Source: Branchiostoma floridae
Taxonomy: Eukaryota; Chordata; Leptocardii; Amphioxiformes; Branchiostomatidae
Length of the DNA: 64,000 bases
Direction of reading: 5' to 3'
Assembly: GCF_000003815.2 (NCBI RefSeq)
Contig: NC_049986.1
Coordinates: forward strand, 13,734,336 to 13,798,335
Positions 20,601 to 31,447 of the stretch are shown piece by piece. How positions within the stretch are numbered: the first letter of the stretch is position 1; the number at the start of each line of letters is the position of its first letter. Both the position numbers and the translations under genes were made by a program. The notes beneath the pieces were generated by a model. The model did no database searches and was not told the DNA's origin. It saw only the letters and a program-made list of their open reading frames with translations.

Positions 20601-23600
20601 TTAGAGTTGGCGTACATTTCTGTACGTGTGGGTCCGTGGAAGCGGATCCGGGATCTCTTCTGTTTGGATCATGGCCATGCCTTGAGGTTGGTATGAGACA
20701 TTGGAGTCGACGTACGTGTGGGTCCGTGGAGGTGGATCCGGGATCTCTTCTGATTGAGTCACCTCCATGCCTTGCAGCTCTATTGAGACTTTGGAGTTGA
20801 CGTACGTGTGGATCCGTGGAAGTGAATCCGGGATCCTCTCTGCTTGAGTCGTCTCCATGCCTCGTGGTTGTGATGAGACGTTGGAGTTGACGTATGTGTG
20901 GATCCGTGGAAGTGGATCCGGGATCCTCTCTGCTTGAGTCGTCTCCATGCCTCGTGGTTGTGATGAGACGTTGGAGTTGACGTACGTGTGGATCCGTGGA
21001 AGTGGATCCGGGATCCTCTCTGCTTGAGTCGTCTCCAAGCCTCGTTGTTGTGATGACACGTTGGAATTGACGTACGTGTGGATCCGTGGAAGTGGATCCG
21101 GGATCTTCTCCGAGTCGTCTCTGAGCCTTTTGGCTGTGGTGAGATGTTTGTTGGAGTTGGCATGCCTCTTAGTCCGTGGAAGTGGATCCGGGATCTTCTC
21201 TGCTTGAGTCGTTTCCGAACCAGAGGGGCGTGATGCGCCATTGAGGTCAAGGTAAATGTTGGGACCATCGACTTCTTCTTCCCCATCCGTCTCCGATCCC
21301 TGTGGGTCCGCTGCGGCTCCGTGGTGTGGCCTGGACGACAGTCCCGAACCTTGCAGTTTCGATGAGACGTTGCAGTTGACGTACGTGCGGGTCCTTTTAA
21401 GTGGACCTGGGATCTTCCCTGCTCGAGTCGCTTCCGAAGCAGAGGGTCCTGGCGCACCGTTGAGGTCGAGGTAGATGTTGGGACTATCGCCTTCCTCTTC
21501 TCCGTTCGTCTCCGCTCTTTGTGGGTCCGCTGCGGCTCCTTGGTGTGGCCTGGACAGTCCCGAACCTTGCTTGTAATTTTTGAAGGTGTGGCGGGTCCTT
21601 CTCTTCTCTGAATGAGTCGTCCCTGTGACTGGAGGGTAGTAGGTAGAGTCGCTGGTGTTGCCTGGCCTATCAGACCGTGGAGGCGGATCTGGGGCCTTCC
21701 CCACGCGCCGTGGTCTTGATGGGGCGTTGGAGTTGGTTGGTCCTGTGGCCGTGGGTTGGGGACGAGGGTTTGGGGTCAATGTGGCACCTTTCGTGTCGGT
21801 CTCGTCTGCGCCATACACAGGATTGTCCAAACGCGTCGTTTCGGCATACGGAGTAATGGGCGTGTCATCTTCATACGCATGCTGTGGAGGTACAGGGTTC
21901 CCAGTCGTGGGTGCAGCGGGCGGTGACTGGATGATTTGCAGCGGTATGCCTCCGATGGTGCCTGCAGCATTGCCATGTAAGTACTGACGCTGATTTTGCT
22001 CCCTCTTGTAGCGCTTGTAACAAGCGCCCGATGCCTTGTACAGAGAGAACAGGACCAGGCCTGCGCTCGCGATGAAGGTAACGATCATCATCACGGTTTT
22101 CCACAGTGGATCATCATCATCAGCTGGAGTGGTGCTGCCCTGCTGGGTGTTCTTGTCGGTGGGTTCACTCATCCTTGCCGTGATCCTCGTGCTCTTCTGA
22201 GGAGGCGCTGTGGTATAGACAGCGGTTAACATGGTATTCAATTGTGGCTTGTCAGCACTTGTTGGAGAGGTGCCATCCAGCAGACTGGTCGTGTCCTTCA
22301 GTTTTATGATCTTTTCCGTAACCTTTGCCTTTTGCTGAACGGATGTTGTGCCGCTAGCGCTGAAGACGGTTGTCATCATGATGTTGTCTTGCCTCTGTCC
22401 TACGCTTATCTCACTTGACTTGGTCAGCGGTATATCCACAATAGCACTGCCTGGTGAAGACTGCACGACACACCGGAAACTGCCCTCCGTCCAGCATCGG
22501 TAGGCCTGCTGACTCAGGCGGAGTGTGGAGGTGGACTTGCCGATGTAGGGTAGGTCGGGGTCGTCTGTTGAGTGTGCCGTTTTTTCTTCGGGAGACTGCG
22601 TGGTGGGTACCTCGTGCTCCAGGCGTGTGGTTACAGCGCCGCCACATGGGTCGAGTGATCCTCTTTCTCCAACGGCTCTCCCTCTTGGATCCAACCACAC
22701 GATCTCTGGCTGCTTCTCCCAGAAGACCTCACAGACAAGAGTGGCTCCGTCGCCCTGGCGTGACACCCTAGCTGTAGGTGGCGGACATGGCAGTCTCTTC
22801 ACGTCGCCGATCTTTCTCCCGGAGAGGCTAGGCGGGTAGCTGCACCGCAGGCTGCGGTAGACATAGGGATTCAATGCCCTAGCCCCTACCGACTTCAAAC
22901 TTCCCAAGGCACATGTGCAGCGGAAAGGATTCTCCTGAACGAAGAAACTCTTTTTGTTTCCGGACATGGCGGTGATCATCTGCTCGGGGATGAAAGCTAG
23001 CTCGTTGTGGTTAAGGGAGAGTAGACGTAGCCTTGGGAGCTGGTGCAAGAACTCCTCGGAGACACACGAGATATTGTTGTAGTTCAGGTGCAGGTACTCC
23101 AGTTTGTTCAATCCTGCGAAGTACCACCCTTCCACAGCACCCAGCCGGTTGTAGTTCATCCTTAGAACGGACAGCTCTGTCAGTGGCCGAAGAGCGTTCC
23201 TCTTGATTTCTTTGATTTCATTATGAGAGAGCTCGAGCTGTTGCAGCTTCCTGATTCTGTCAAACCAGCTTCCAATGGCTTTGATGGCGTTGTTGCTCAT
23301 GGACAGTCCGAGGAGGTTTGGCACGACCGAAAACGTTTCGCGTTCAGCCGTCAGGATGTGCCCGGGCCCCAGGAGCAGCGTGTGGAGCCGGGGGAGACCG
23401 GGCAGAGGCTTCAGTTTACCGCTGCTATCGGAGTGCCCTGCCACTTGGAGCTGCCTCAGAGTGGCCGGCAGACACCCGAGCTGATTCCCATCGGTGTCTC
23501 CGGTCGTGTTGCATATTGCACAAGGCAACTTGGAGACGCCATCGAGGTAAAGGTTAATATTTATACTCATCACCTCGCGTGCCTTGCAATACCCCGTACG

Positions 23601-23723
23601 CTTTACCTCACAAAGGCCAGGACAAGATGAACCAGCCTGAGGTGGCGAAACCGACAACAGAAAGAGGAGACAAAGTGACATCTTCGTGCCTGCCATTTCT
23701 GTATCCGTTTCAATGGTCACCAC
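20601..23723 (-). CDS. LRR-Ig single-pass receptor with tandem YxN tail
   Basis: One uninterrupted frame of 1040 aa; translation may start at Met1 (23723) or Met10 (23696), the latter giving a better signal peptide. Order: Cys-rich N-cap (34-84), six leucine-rich repeats (about 108-260, for example RKLQQLELSHNEIKEI), LRR C-cap (C269, C271, C294, C313), one Ig-like domain (about 316-433; C331, W343, GSFRCVV at 414-420), Thr/Ser-rich stalk, transmembrane helix (543-562), 475-aa cytoplasmic tail. The tail holds NPVYGAD, two NIYLDLNG and seven TYVNSNV-like sites, five of them in 30-aa tandem repeats. YxN is the core Grb2-SH2 motif and NPxY a PTB motif. A surface recognition receptor signalling through phosphotyrosine adaptors is inferred. 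LRR-Ig proteins of this layout are abundant in amphioxus. Ligand unknown. Confidence 0.9.
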   Translation of the reverse strand: MVTIETDTEMAGTKMSLCLLFLLSVSPPQAGSSCPGLCEVKRTGYCKAREVMSININLYLDGVSKLPCAICNTTGDTDGNQLGCLPATLRQLQVAGHSDSSGKLKPLPGLPRLHTLLLGPGHILTAERETFSVVPNLLGLSMSNNAIKAIGSWFDRIRKLQQLELSHNEIKEIKRNALRPLTELSVLRMNYNRLGAVEGWYFAGLNKLEYLHLNYNNISCVSEEFLHQLPRLRLLSLNHNELAFIPEQMITAMSGNKKSFFVQENPFRCTCALGSLKSVGARALNPYVYRSLRCSYPPSLSGRKIGDVKRLPCPPPTARVSRQGDGATLVCEVFWEKQPEIVWLDPRGRAVGERGSLDPCGGAVTTRLEHEVPTTQSPEEKTAHSTDDPDLPYIGKSTSTLRLSQQAYRCWTEGSFRCVVQSSPGSAIVDIPLTKSSEISVGQRQDNIMMTTVFSASGTTSVQQKAKVTEKIIKLKDTTSLLDGTSPTSADKPQLNTMLTAVYTTAPPQKSTRITARMSEPTDKNTQQGSTTPADDDDPLWKTVMMIVTFIASAGLVLFSLYKASGACYKRYKREQNQRQYLHGNAAGTIGGIPLQIIQSPPAAPTTGNPVPPQHAYEDDTPITPYAETTRLDNPVYGADETDTKGATLTPNPRPQPTATGPTNSNAPSRPRRVGKAPDPPPRSDRPGNTSDSTYYPPVTGTTHSEKRRTRHTFKNYKQGSGLSRPHQGAAADPQRAETNGEEEGDSPNIYLDLNGAPGPSASEATRAGKIPGPLKRTRTYVNCNVSSKLQGSGLSSRPHHGAAADPQGSETDGEEEVDGPNIYLDLNGASRPSGSETTQAEKIPDPLPRTKRHANSNKHLTTAKRLRDDSEKIPDPLPRIHTYVNSNVSSQQRGLETTQAERIPDPLPRIHTYVNSNVSSQPRGMETTQAERIPDPLPRIHTYVNSNVSSQPRGMETTQAERIPDSLPRIHTYVNSKVSIELQGMEVTQSEEIPDPPPRTHTYVDSNVSYQPQGMAMIQTEEIPDPLPRTHTYRNVRQL
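20621..21130 (-). repeat. 90-bp coding tandem repeat
   Basis: The unit start CGTACGTGTGGATCCGTGGA or a one-base variant recurs at 20711, 20801, 20891, 20981 and 21071, exactly 90 bp apart, with a truncated unit at 20621. Each encodes a 30-aa block with IPDPLPRIHTYVNSNVSS. Two longer, older units upstream (about 21180-21560) carry the NIYLDLNG motif. Confidence 0.95.
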
Positions 23724-25829
23724 ATGTTGTAGCTAGTATAGTTTCATGCCATTTCAAAGCACAACCTGAAAGAGAGCAAAATAGTTTGAATAATTCATAC
23801 TGACCTGAAGAAAGTGAATCGGCTTAACATTAGGAATAAAACAACAATCATAAGATATCAATCGTAAGATGTCAAGTTTCAAATACCTGCCAACCCTCCA
23901 GTAATTGTTTTGGTCAAGAAAATCTGTCAGGAAAACCCTTACAAGTACTACTTGCCACTGCTAGGTGTCGCTCTAGTGACAGGAATGCGGTTCCAAACAT
24001 GCCGTAGCTTGAATCCCCCGCCCCCCCCCCCCCCCAAACTGATTTCAGATCCCGACATTAAGGCCATAAAGCGAACATCACGTATACGCGTAAAATCCCT
24101 CAAACGAAAGAGAATGATAAAAGCGGTAGAATTGCGGCCCCAACGTTATTCTGGGGAATTGCACCGCGGCTATTTGAAAATATTGTAATTTGAAACCACT
24201 CGACCGTCGACTTCATACCCTACGTTCCCTGCTTGTGATAGCAACGGAATCCACGGAGAGAGGTGAACTTGCATTATATTTCTTTACAGACCACGCTAAA
24301 ACGTATCTCAATTGGTAAAACTATGCGAAAAAATGCTAAAAATAGGAAAATACAATGATACGTAATCATCGATGACGCGTAATAATTAATTCTGGATAAC
24401 ATTAACGTACTACGCAGAATCAATGCCAGTATTATGACTCAGGTATTACACAATAGCTGTATGGGAGCAATAAAACAAGGAAACAACAAAAAGTTTCTAA
24501 AAATGTTGGAAAAAAAAACTGTTTACAAGATTTTGAGATAGAACGCAGTTGGTTTTCAGCATATTTGATGCGAAGTATCAACAAGTAATTCAATGTGCAA
24601 ACACAGGTAACTTTCTTTTGTCGGCCTTTCTCCATCAAACGGGGATAAGCTCAAAAATTCAAATCATTATTACATGTATAATAAAGATCAAACAACATAC
24701 CTTGCTTTGTGATCATCCGTGAATCTTGTTCCGCAGTGTTAGGTAGACCGGATTTCCCAGTAATTCCATAAAAGAGCAGCCGGCTCATTTAAAACAGTCA
24801 CAGCATCTGTACACTTTTCCAGATCAGTCTCCTTGACATATGATAATGTTTGTAAATATGCATTACCGTTCACGTGACTCGTGTCTATCTAACGTCCATG
24901 CGACCAACCAGGAGAGAGGTTAGTTCGGCGTTGGGTTTTTACTCTGGGACACTGGAGGGTAACCTCCAGTAACAGAGTATTGTAATCACTTTGTGCGTTG
25001 GGTGTTCGCACCTATATCTCTATGTTCCGTACGCCGCAATCGCATGTGGATTGGCATGTCGTCTGTACTCGGTTAGGAAATGATGCACGTTGTTTTTTTT
25101 TCGCCGTAGCTGTTTTTATTATGAATTTCAGTTTTCACCCCTACGCCTTCCGGTATAATGGTTCAGGTCTTCCTTATGATTGTGCCTTAAGCGTTGTAGT
25201 TATTTGATACCGTCAAGCAGATGTTGGCCTCGTCGGAATATGCCATCTCGTTCGGGCTTTGCGTTTCCAATATTGAGGTTGGTTTGACATAGCATACTGT
25301 TAACATTTTGCGCGGTTGATAGTCATATGCATGTTATGGTTAAAACGTGTTTGATCTTTGGGAGCCTTTTTTTTCGCGGTAGCTATTTTCATTATCGATG
25401 TAATAATTTGAGATGTCACCCCTATTTCCCTGGTATTGTAGACCAGCTGGCTTATAGACGCTGGGGTCTGGCAATTACTTATCTCGAAGCAAATATGGAG
25501 TTATTTCCACAGCTGTGGTTGACCTACTTTTTGGCGACGCCTGATGGGCGAGCCTAATAGTATAGTGTGGGACCATTTGCAAAGAATTCCAAAACTTCCA
25601 CAGGAATGTCAGGAATGTAGATTCCGCGCGTGCGTAGTTGCATCATGCTGGACTGAACCATTACCTCCACGGGTAAGCTTTCCAGTCGCATGGCACATGC
25701 CGGTATACGTGTGCAAACTTGGAAAGTTTGGTGGCCTTCTTCACCCTTGATATCTTTGTTTCAAAAATGCAAACCGATGTGTGAAACAAGCATTGTTTGT
25801 GCTTAAATGTGGAGGTTTGTGAGATAGCG
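23724..25829. other. Intergenic; poly-C tract and one stem-loop
   Basis: No gene recognised. A C-rich tract lies at about 24016-24035. At 24940-24979 two nested stems occur: TACTCTG pairing with CAGAGTA, and ACTGGAGG pairing with CCTCCAGT around a 4-nt loop. Confidence 0.5.
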
Positions 25830-26005
25830 ATGTGATAGTTACCTTCGCCAAGAACGTTATATTTTGGGTAGCGTTTGTATGTGTGACCACCATAACTTGA
25901 GAACGCCTGGATGGATGGTACTGATACCCGGCATAAATAAATGAATGAATAAATAAATGAATGAATAAATAAATAAATAAATAAATAAATAAATGAATGA
26001 ATGAA

Positions 26006-26064
<59 letters not shown>

Positions 26065-27300
26065 AAATAAACAAATAAAAATTTGATAAAAATAAACAAA
26101 CAAATAAACAATAAAAAATAGAACACAAAGAAATACAAATGAGTAAATAGATAAAAATAAATAAACAAATAAATAAATAACCAAATAAATAATAACTAAA
26201 TAAAAATAAATAAAAATAAATAAAAAATAAATAAATAAAAATAGATAAATAAAAATGAAGAAATGAAAATGAATAGATAAATATATAAATGTGGGTAGGC
26301 CTTGTTGAGACCTGGAAACGATTAGATTTTTGGCCCCCTAGCGGCCGGTTACTTTACTGCAGCGGAACTTCCTGGTTTGATATCTCGAGTTTTGGACATG
26401 CTGCGGCTATGCATTTTAAGTGGTAGACAGCTCTTGATGCCGAGAGTTAGTGGTATAGGTTTGCCCCCCCCCTAGCGGCTTGTTTTGGAACTGCAGGACA
26501 GGTTTGGTATCAGACTTTGAAAGGGAATAACTCAAGAAGGGGTCGACGGATTGTTATGATTTTCACCGTCGCCATGGCAATAATTTTTATTGCCACACTT
26601 TTTAACGTTGTGTGCGCCTCAAGTATCCATTGTGAGGCGCTGTTGTTGTTACCTGCATGTATGCAGGTATGGTTTTGATGCTGGTGGGAACTTTTCGGTA
26701 GCCGGGGATGTAGGGCGCTGTATCTCGTGAACGGATGGTGAGAGCACGACGATTTTTGGTACGTGGGTTGGGGGTGGTAGCCTAACACTCAGGTTTGATT
26801 TTGGGCCTCCTGGCGTTTGAACTTGACATTGCAGGTGGCATTTTTGGTGTTTTGGGGGCACTTTTGGCGCTGTGTGTCTGGAACGATACGCGCGATTGCA
26901 ACGATTTTTGGTGCATGGGTGGGGGGTTGTTGCCTGTTGCCTAGGACTAACTTTGGGCCTTGTCGCGTTTGAACTTGACCCGGCAGGTTGAATTTTGTGT
27001 CCGAGAGGGGTATTTCCGGAGTTATATCTTCTGAACGGCTGGTGCTGGCGCAATGATATTTGGCACATGTGTCGGCGGTGGCTGAATAATGCTCAATTTT
27101 GATTTTGGCGCCCTTGGTGCTTGAACTTGACATTTTAGGTTACCTTTTGTGCGGGCACGGGGCGTGCGCTGTATCTCCGGAACGCAAGGTACCATTGTGT
27201 TGCTATTTGGTACGTGAGTTGTTTGTGGTGTCCTGGTGGTCAGGTTTGATTTTGGGCCTCCTAGTGCTTGAACTTGATACTGTATAGGTTGACCCTGTTT
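25830..27300. repeat. Dispersed 'ATAACTCAAGAA' repeat with (AAAT)n insertion
   Basis: Phrases such as ATAACTTGAGAAC, a GGATGGAT-like stretch, GCCCCCTAGCGGC, GGAACTGCAG, TTGGTACGTG and GGGCCTCCT recur here and at 39040-39780, 40905-41400 and 51300-52150. A long (AAAT)n/(AATG)n microsatellite (25935-26275) splits it and causes the YLFIYLFIY ORFs on the minus strand. The right part (26700-27290) contains about four internal units of roughly 150 bp. No coding content. Confidence 0.75.
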
Positions 27301-28649
27301 TTGTGTGGTTGGGGCATCCTCCCAATATCTGCTTGGTTTTAAAAACAGATTATGGTTGGGTGTAGAACCATCATCTGGCCTGGGCCACCTTCAATGTATC
27401 AGGTTACTTAGTGGCACTGACAGTTTGCCAGATGACGGGAGTGTGCAAGATTATATATCTGTTGGTCAGGTATACTTGGAGTTTGCTTTTTACTCTTTGT
27501 GGTGTTTCTAGAGCTGTATAGTACTGAGTTTTAAGTTTCGGTACAAGTTCCTTTACCCTGTTGGCAATCATGGTTGAACTTGAACTTAAACAGAAGAAGA
27601 TGCAATTTTCTAATGTGGAGGAGAACCGTATAGAGTGTGGGCATAAGAGAAAGGTATGTGTATGATTTGTCCTGTGTTTCTTTTTGTTTCTTTGGTAATG
27701 CCATTTCCATACTGTATACAGGTAATTTGTTGTTTTGGGCTAGTCATATTCGCTTGGTTTTTGGGCCTGCTTAATCTATGGTACAGGCAGGGTTAAGTGG
27801 TGGAGGCTTAGCTTTGTTCTGTTTTAAATTCAGTATCGTTTGTTGCATTTTGTCGCGGCAAATATATGATGAAATTCCCCTTCTAAGCAACTGCTCATTG
27901 GTTTGCGGGGATGTTTGCTGGGTGTTTGCTCTGACTACAACAGCTTCTGAACTTTTCAAAGCTTCCATTGCCAGCAGCTTGCCATCTATAAATGGGATTG
28001 ACAAGGACATTTTTCATAGTAAATTATGCTGTTAAATTTGGCTTAGATACTACAGGAGATTTAGGTTTGGGTTGGATGGATTGAATGAAAATATCATACC
28101 ACCCTGGGGACTAACTGTTGCTGCTGCATGGGGGCTACCACTATTCATATTGTCTAATGTCTATGGAACTACAGATAAAAGTATCATTGGTCAAATTATG
28201 CAAGTAACCTTCCGATGTCAAGTGAATAACACCCCAGAAATAAATCTTTAATGAATATCATTGGAAGAACACAAACCAAGGAGACTTAGCAGCTGCATTA
28301 GGTCAGTACATTGAAATAGGAAGATATTAGTATATCATGTGACAGAGTAACTACATGTGCATGGGCCATCTGAGACAAAAAAAGGTAGCGTCTCAACAAC
28401 TTCAAAGTACTGTGGTTGGTTACATACTTAAGAAATCCAAAATAAGTAATGTTCATCCATGCCCAAACTTACAAATTCAGAAAATGGAATTTCAGAGTCA
28501 GACTTTTGCATGGTGCACAAACAACACGGTAAAAAGCTCATTTTTCCAACCACGTACCACAGACAAAAAGGCAAAAATACACAATAGGTCTACAGAAACC
28601 CAATACATTTCATGCAGGCCTGAGGTCTACGAACTCTTGTTTCATTTGT
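27301..28649. other. No gene recognised; two exon-like ORFs
   Basis: A plus-strand frame from 27570 (MVELELKQKKMQ...) ends at an AAG-GTATGTG donor, and 27786-28019 is open after an acceptor-like ACAG. Neither resembles a known protein, and the area is surrounded by repeats, so no gene is called. Confidence 0.3.
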
Positions 28650-29330
28650 GTCGTTCGATTGAGACGCTGACTTTAGCTGTGTTTTAGATTTGGCAGTGAT
28701 AGGTATCGTAGCTTTTAAGTAGTTTTTTTTTGTGTACAGTCAAACCTGTATTAGGGGCCTCTACAGAGGGGCCACCTGTCCATAGTGGCCACTTTTTGTC
28801 GGTCCCTTGGGTATTTTATCTACAAGTTGCCACCTCTATACAGAGGCCACCTGTCTATAGTGGCCAATTTTGACCAGTCCCTTGAGTGGCCGCTATAGAC
28901 AGGTTTGACTGTATACAATCAGCTGCTATGATGTGTCTTGTATGCGATTCACTACTATATAGGTGGAGTGGCCATGCTCTTAATCTGTCGGGTAGGAACG
29001 TGTCTTTTGTGACCGGAACACCGAAAGTAGAGGGAAATAGCAGGGGCAGAAGGGGTATGATCTTGGAGGGAAATTATATTTTACACCAGGGATTGAAGGG
29101 TAGTTTTCATGAATGGAAATTATATATTTCGCATATACACAGAATTAAGCCATTGTCGGTGGGAACTCAAACTTTAGGAAATTATTTTTTTCATTTCGAT
29201 TGAGACGCTGATTATGCTGTTAATGCGTACAGGACTGTGTTTTAAATTTGGCAGTGCTAGGTATGTTAGCTTTTAAGTAAGTTTTTGGTATAAGCTGATG
29301 TGATGTGTTCTGTATGCGATATAAACACCG
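28650..29330. repeat. Local duplication interrupted by a MITE
   Basis: GATTGAGACGCTGA, TTTGGCAGTG, TAGCTTTTAAGTA, GATGTGT and TGTATGCGAT occur in the same order at 28650-28950 and 29194-29325. The first copy is split by the MITE at 28737-28911; the second is its empty counterpart. Confidence 0.8.
28737..28911. mobile_element. 175-bp pogo-like MITE with TA duplication
   Basis: Ends CAGTCAAACCTGTATTAG and CTATAGACAGGTTTGACTG are inverted; TA flanks both sides (28735-28736 and 28912-28913). The inside is made of GGCCACCTGTC-type repeats. Relatives with the same end lie at 38703-38880, 39920-40005 and 57352-58317. Confidence 0.9.
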
Positions 29331-29746
29331 AGTTATACACCACAGAAAATATCACAACCGACATTAACCATAATTAGGTCACAGAGTATGTTACCTACGG
29401 TCACTTGTTTTTTTTCTTTCGGATAGGACGTCCCGTCAGGAAATCTGTGTAAAGTGCATCTGAGGACAGAGTGTTTTGGGCCTGCTAATGATTCAAACTT
29501 ATAACCTTCGCTGAGGTTACGCTGGTAAAATAGAATAAAAATCGAATGAATTGAAAGTTTAAGTTAGAACGATGGAAGATGGTGTAGTGGTTTAATAGGT
29601 TAGTTGGTTTACAAACATGCTCTATTCTATTAAGTTTATTCGCGACGTGGCCTCCCCCCAAAAAAAACGTACGGACAAATTGCACGTACGGCGGGTTGTG
29701 CCCTTAACGGAGCACGTACGCCCAAGCTTTGAATATGCACGTTATT

Positions 29747-29849
29747 CACTAATCCGTCTGGAACGAGGCAAAATATAGTAGAGGTAATCTCAATAGCTTT
29801 CTCGGAATTCTTAATTAAGAGGGAAACTGGTGGGGAGGTTTTGAATATG
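29747..29849 (+). repeat. Dispersed 100-bp repeat, copy 1
   Basis: Matches 31056-31156: CACTAATCCGTCTGGAACGA, GGCAAAATATAG, CAATAGCTT, CTCGGAATT and TTTTGAATATGA in order. The copies enclose the non-LTR remnant at 30330-30760 and a CCAAGGAC palindrome. Confidence 0.8.
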
Positions 29850-30329
29850 ACAAGGACGGTATATAACGTCGTTGATTAAGGTTGTCATATATCCGTTGTA
29901 AAAGTGTTTAACATCGTCTGGCTGTTGGTGACAACAATATATGTATTAGTGTTATGATAAAGGATAAAAATTATTATACACGTTTGTACCATGAACGTAA
30001 GGCCACAGGAATTAAATTGGAAACAAGTCTGGCAATGAAAAAGCATTGCCATAGCAACGGTGCTTCGTTTATCATGTATTGATATATTTTTGTGTTAAAA
30101 TGTGATTCGGTTTTTAGTTGTATTATTTACATTACATTAGCTTGAATGTTAGGGGTATGTTACCTTTTTTGAACTCAGACAACCCCAAACTAATAATCCT
30201 GGTCTCCAAGCAGACGTTTCAGCTGGATGACAAAAATGAATAATTATGAATGCTATTATACATCCCCCTTCCTTCTTACAAGAGAAACCAAGTCCCGTAT
30301 CGTTTCCCTAAAGAGTTGTTTTATAGAAG

Positions 30330-30760
30330 AACTTTATTGCACGACAATTGTACATGGTACAATGTATGACAACGACTTTTATACAAAGTACAAGTGTGTA
30401 GAATAAGACTTAATTAACATCCTAATTAACATAACAAGAAGGACTAACACAAGTCTTTGATATAGTGTTACAATCTAGTTGGGCTAATCATGAGTTTCAG
30501 TATTCTTTCTAATGGCGAATCAGTCTTTGATATATTTGCCTATCTTTGCATTATGGAGGTTGTGGCATCTAAAGATATATACAAATCTGTCTGTAGCATC
30601 GAGTCTCTTGAAATCTGCTGTACTGGATTCGAGAAATGTCAATAGCTCATTACGTAAAATTACTTGAAATTCATCTTCAATATGCTTTGGACAGAAAGGA
30701 CAGAACCATTGGTCAGAGGCTGCATTGTAGTATTTGCCTGTTTCAATGTTCAATTTGCAA
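30330..30760 (-). mobile_element. Non-LTR retrotransposon 3' remnant
   Basis: The minus-strand frame 30753-30520 has ETGKYYNAASDQWFCPFCPK, then IEDEFQVIL, the Cys-containing C-terminal motif found after the reverse transcriptase in many invertebrate non-LTR elements. It is followed by a 3' tail ending in GTGCAATAAAGTTC (reverse strand, near 30340). Everything upstream is missing. Confidence 0.65.
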
Positions 30761-30980
30761 TTAGCCGTCGGGCAAGAACTTGCAATAAACTTTAATCATA
30801 AACTCAGGACAATGTCTCACCAGCATAACAGACCCTGGGGCACTTCCCTCAAGGCTACTGATTCTTATCTGATTTGAACACCTTGGGCGGGCTATATTGT
30901 CCGCAGAGTTTGCGCGGACGAGTAACCGAGGTGGCCGCTGTGATGAAGCCATGAAGGCATAACTTCACTGGTACGGAGCA

Positions 30981-31016
30981 CCAAGGACGTTATACAGCGT
31001 TATATAACGTCCTTGG
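30981..31016. repeat. CCAAGGAC palindrome, copy 1
   Basis: CCAAGGACGTTATA (30981-30994) is complementary to TATAACGTCCTTGG (31003-31016). A diverged copy is at 53858-53891. Confidence 0.85.
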
Positions 31017-31055
31017 GAGCGCGTCCTCGTGGGTACTTTTAATATACACAATAAC

Positions 31056-31156
31056 CACTAATCCGTCTGGAACGAGGCAAAATATAGCCTCAACAGAGTT
31101 AAGGTAATTTCAATAGCTTCCTCGGAATTTGAAGAGACGAAAGGTTTTGAATATAC
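31056..31156 (+). repeat. Dispersed 100-bp repeat, copy 2
   Basis: Second copy of 29747-29849, same orientation, with a short insertion after AAAATATAG. Confidence 0.8.
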
Positions 31157-31301
31157 AGTACTAGTGTTCATGTCCTCATGTACCAGTGTATTGAAAATCA
31201 ACTCCACTTTAATAATGATAGAAATTTGTTTGAAACGCTACCGTATCTACATACCAAAAATCATGATGACCCGTCAACACGTTCATATTTTCTCTTTGAT
31301 T

Positions 31302-31447
31302 ATGCAAATGAGGTTTTTATCTGCATAATCAATATGTATTGACATTTCTCTCTTTCTCAGTTACATAAGTTTGAAAGTCCTATCATGGAATACAGTGGAT
31401 TTGTAAACTTTCCTCATTAATTATGCAAATTAGCTGTTGATTTGCAT
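31302..31447. repeat. Two octamer inverted pairs (9-nt spacer)
   Basis: 31423-31447 is ATGCAAAT, nine bases, ATTTGCAT. 31302-31326 is the same with one mismatch (ATCTGCAT). The surrounding sequence resembles 19060-19400. Confidence 0.85.

Noticed and set aside
20780..21457. 225-codon minus-strand ORF in another frame of the LRR-Ig gene
   Set aside because: It exists because the 90-bp tandem repeat keeps alternative frames open; HFHGSTRTS-type repetition without homology.
25661..26184. Overlapping minus-strand ORFs of 103-155 codons
   Set aside because: YLFIYLFIY-type products of the (AAAT)n microsatellite in all frames.
27570..28034. Two exon-like plus-strand frames
   Set aside because: No homology recognised, small, and surrounded by repeats.
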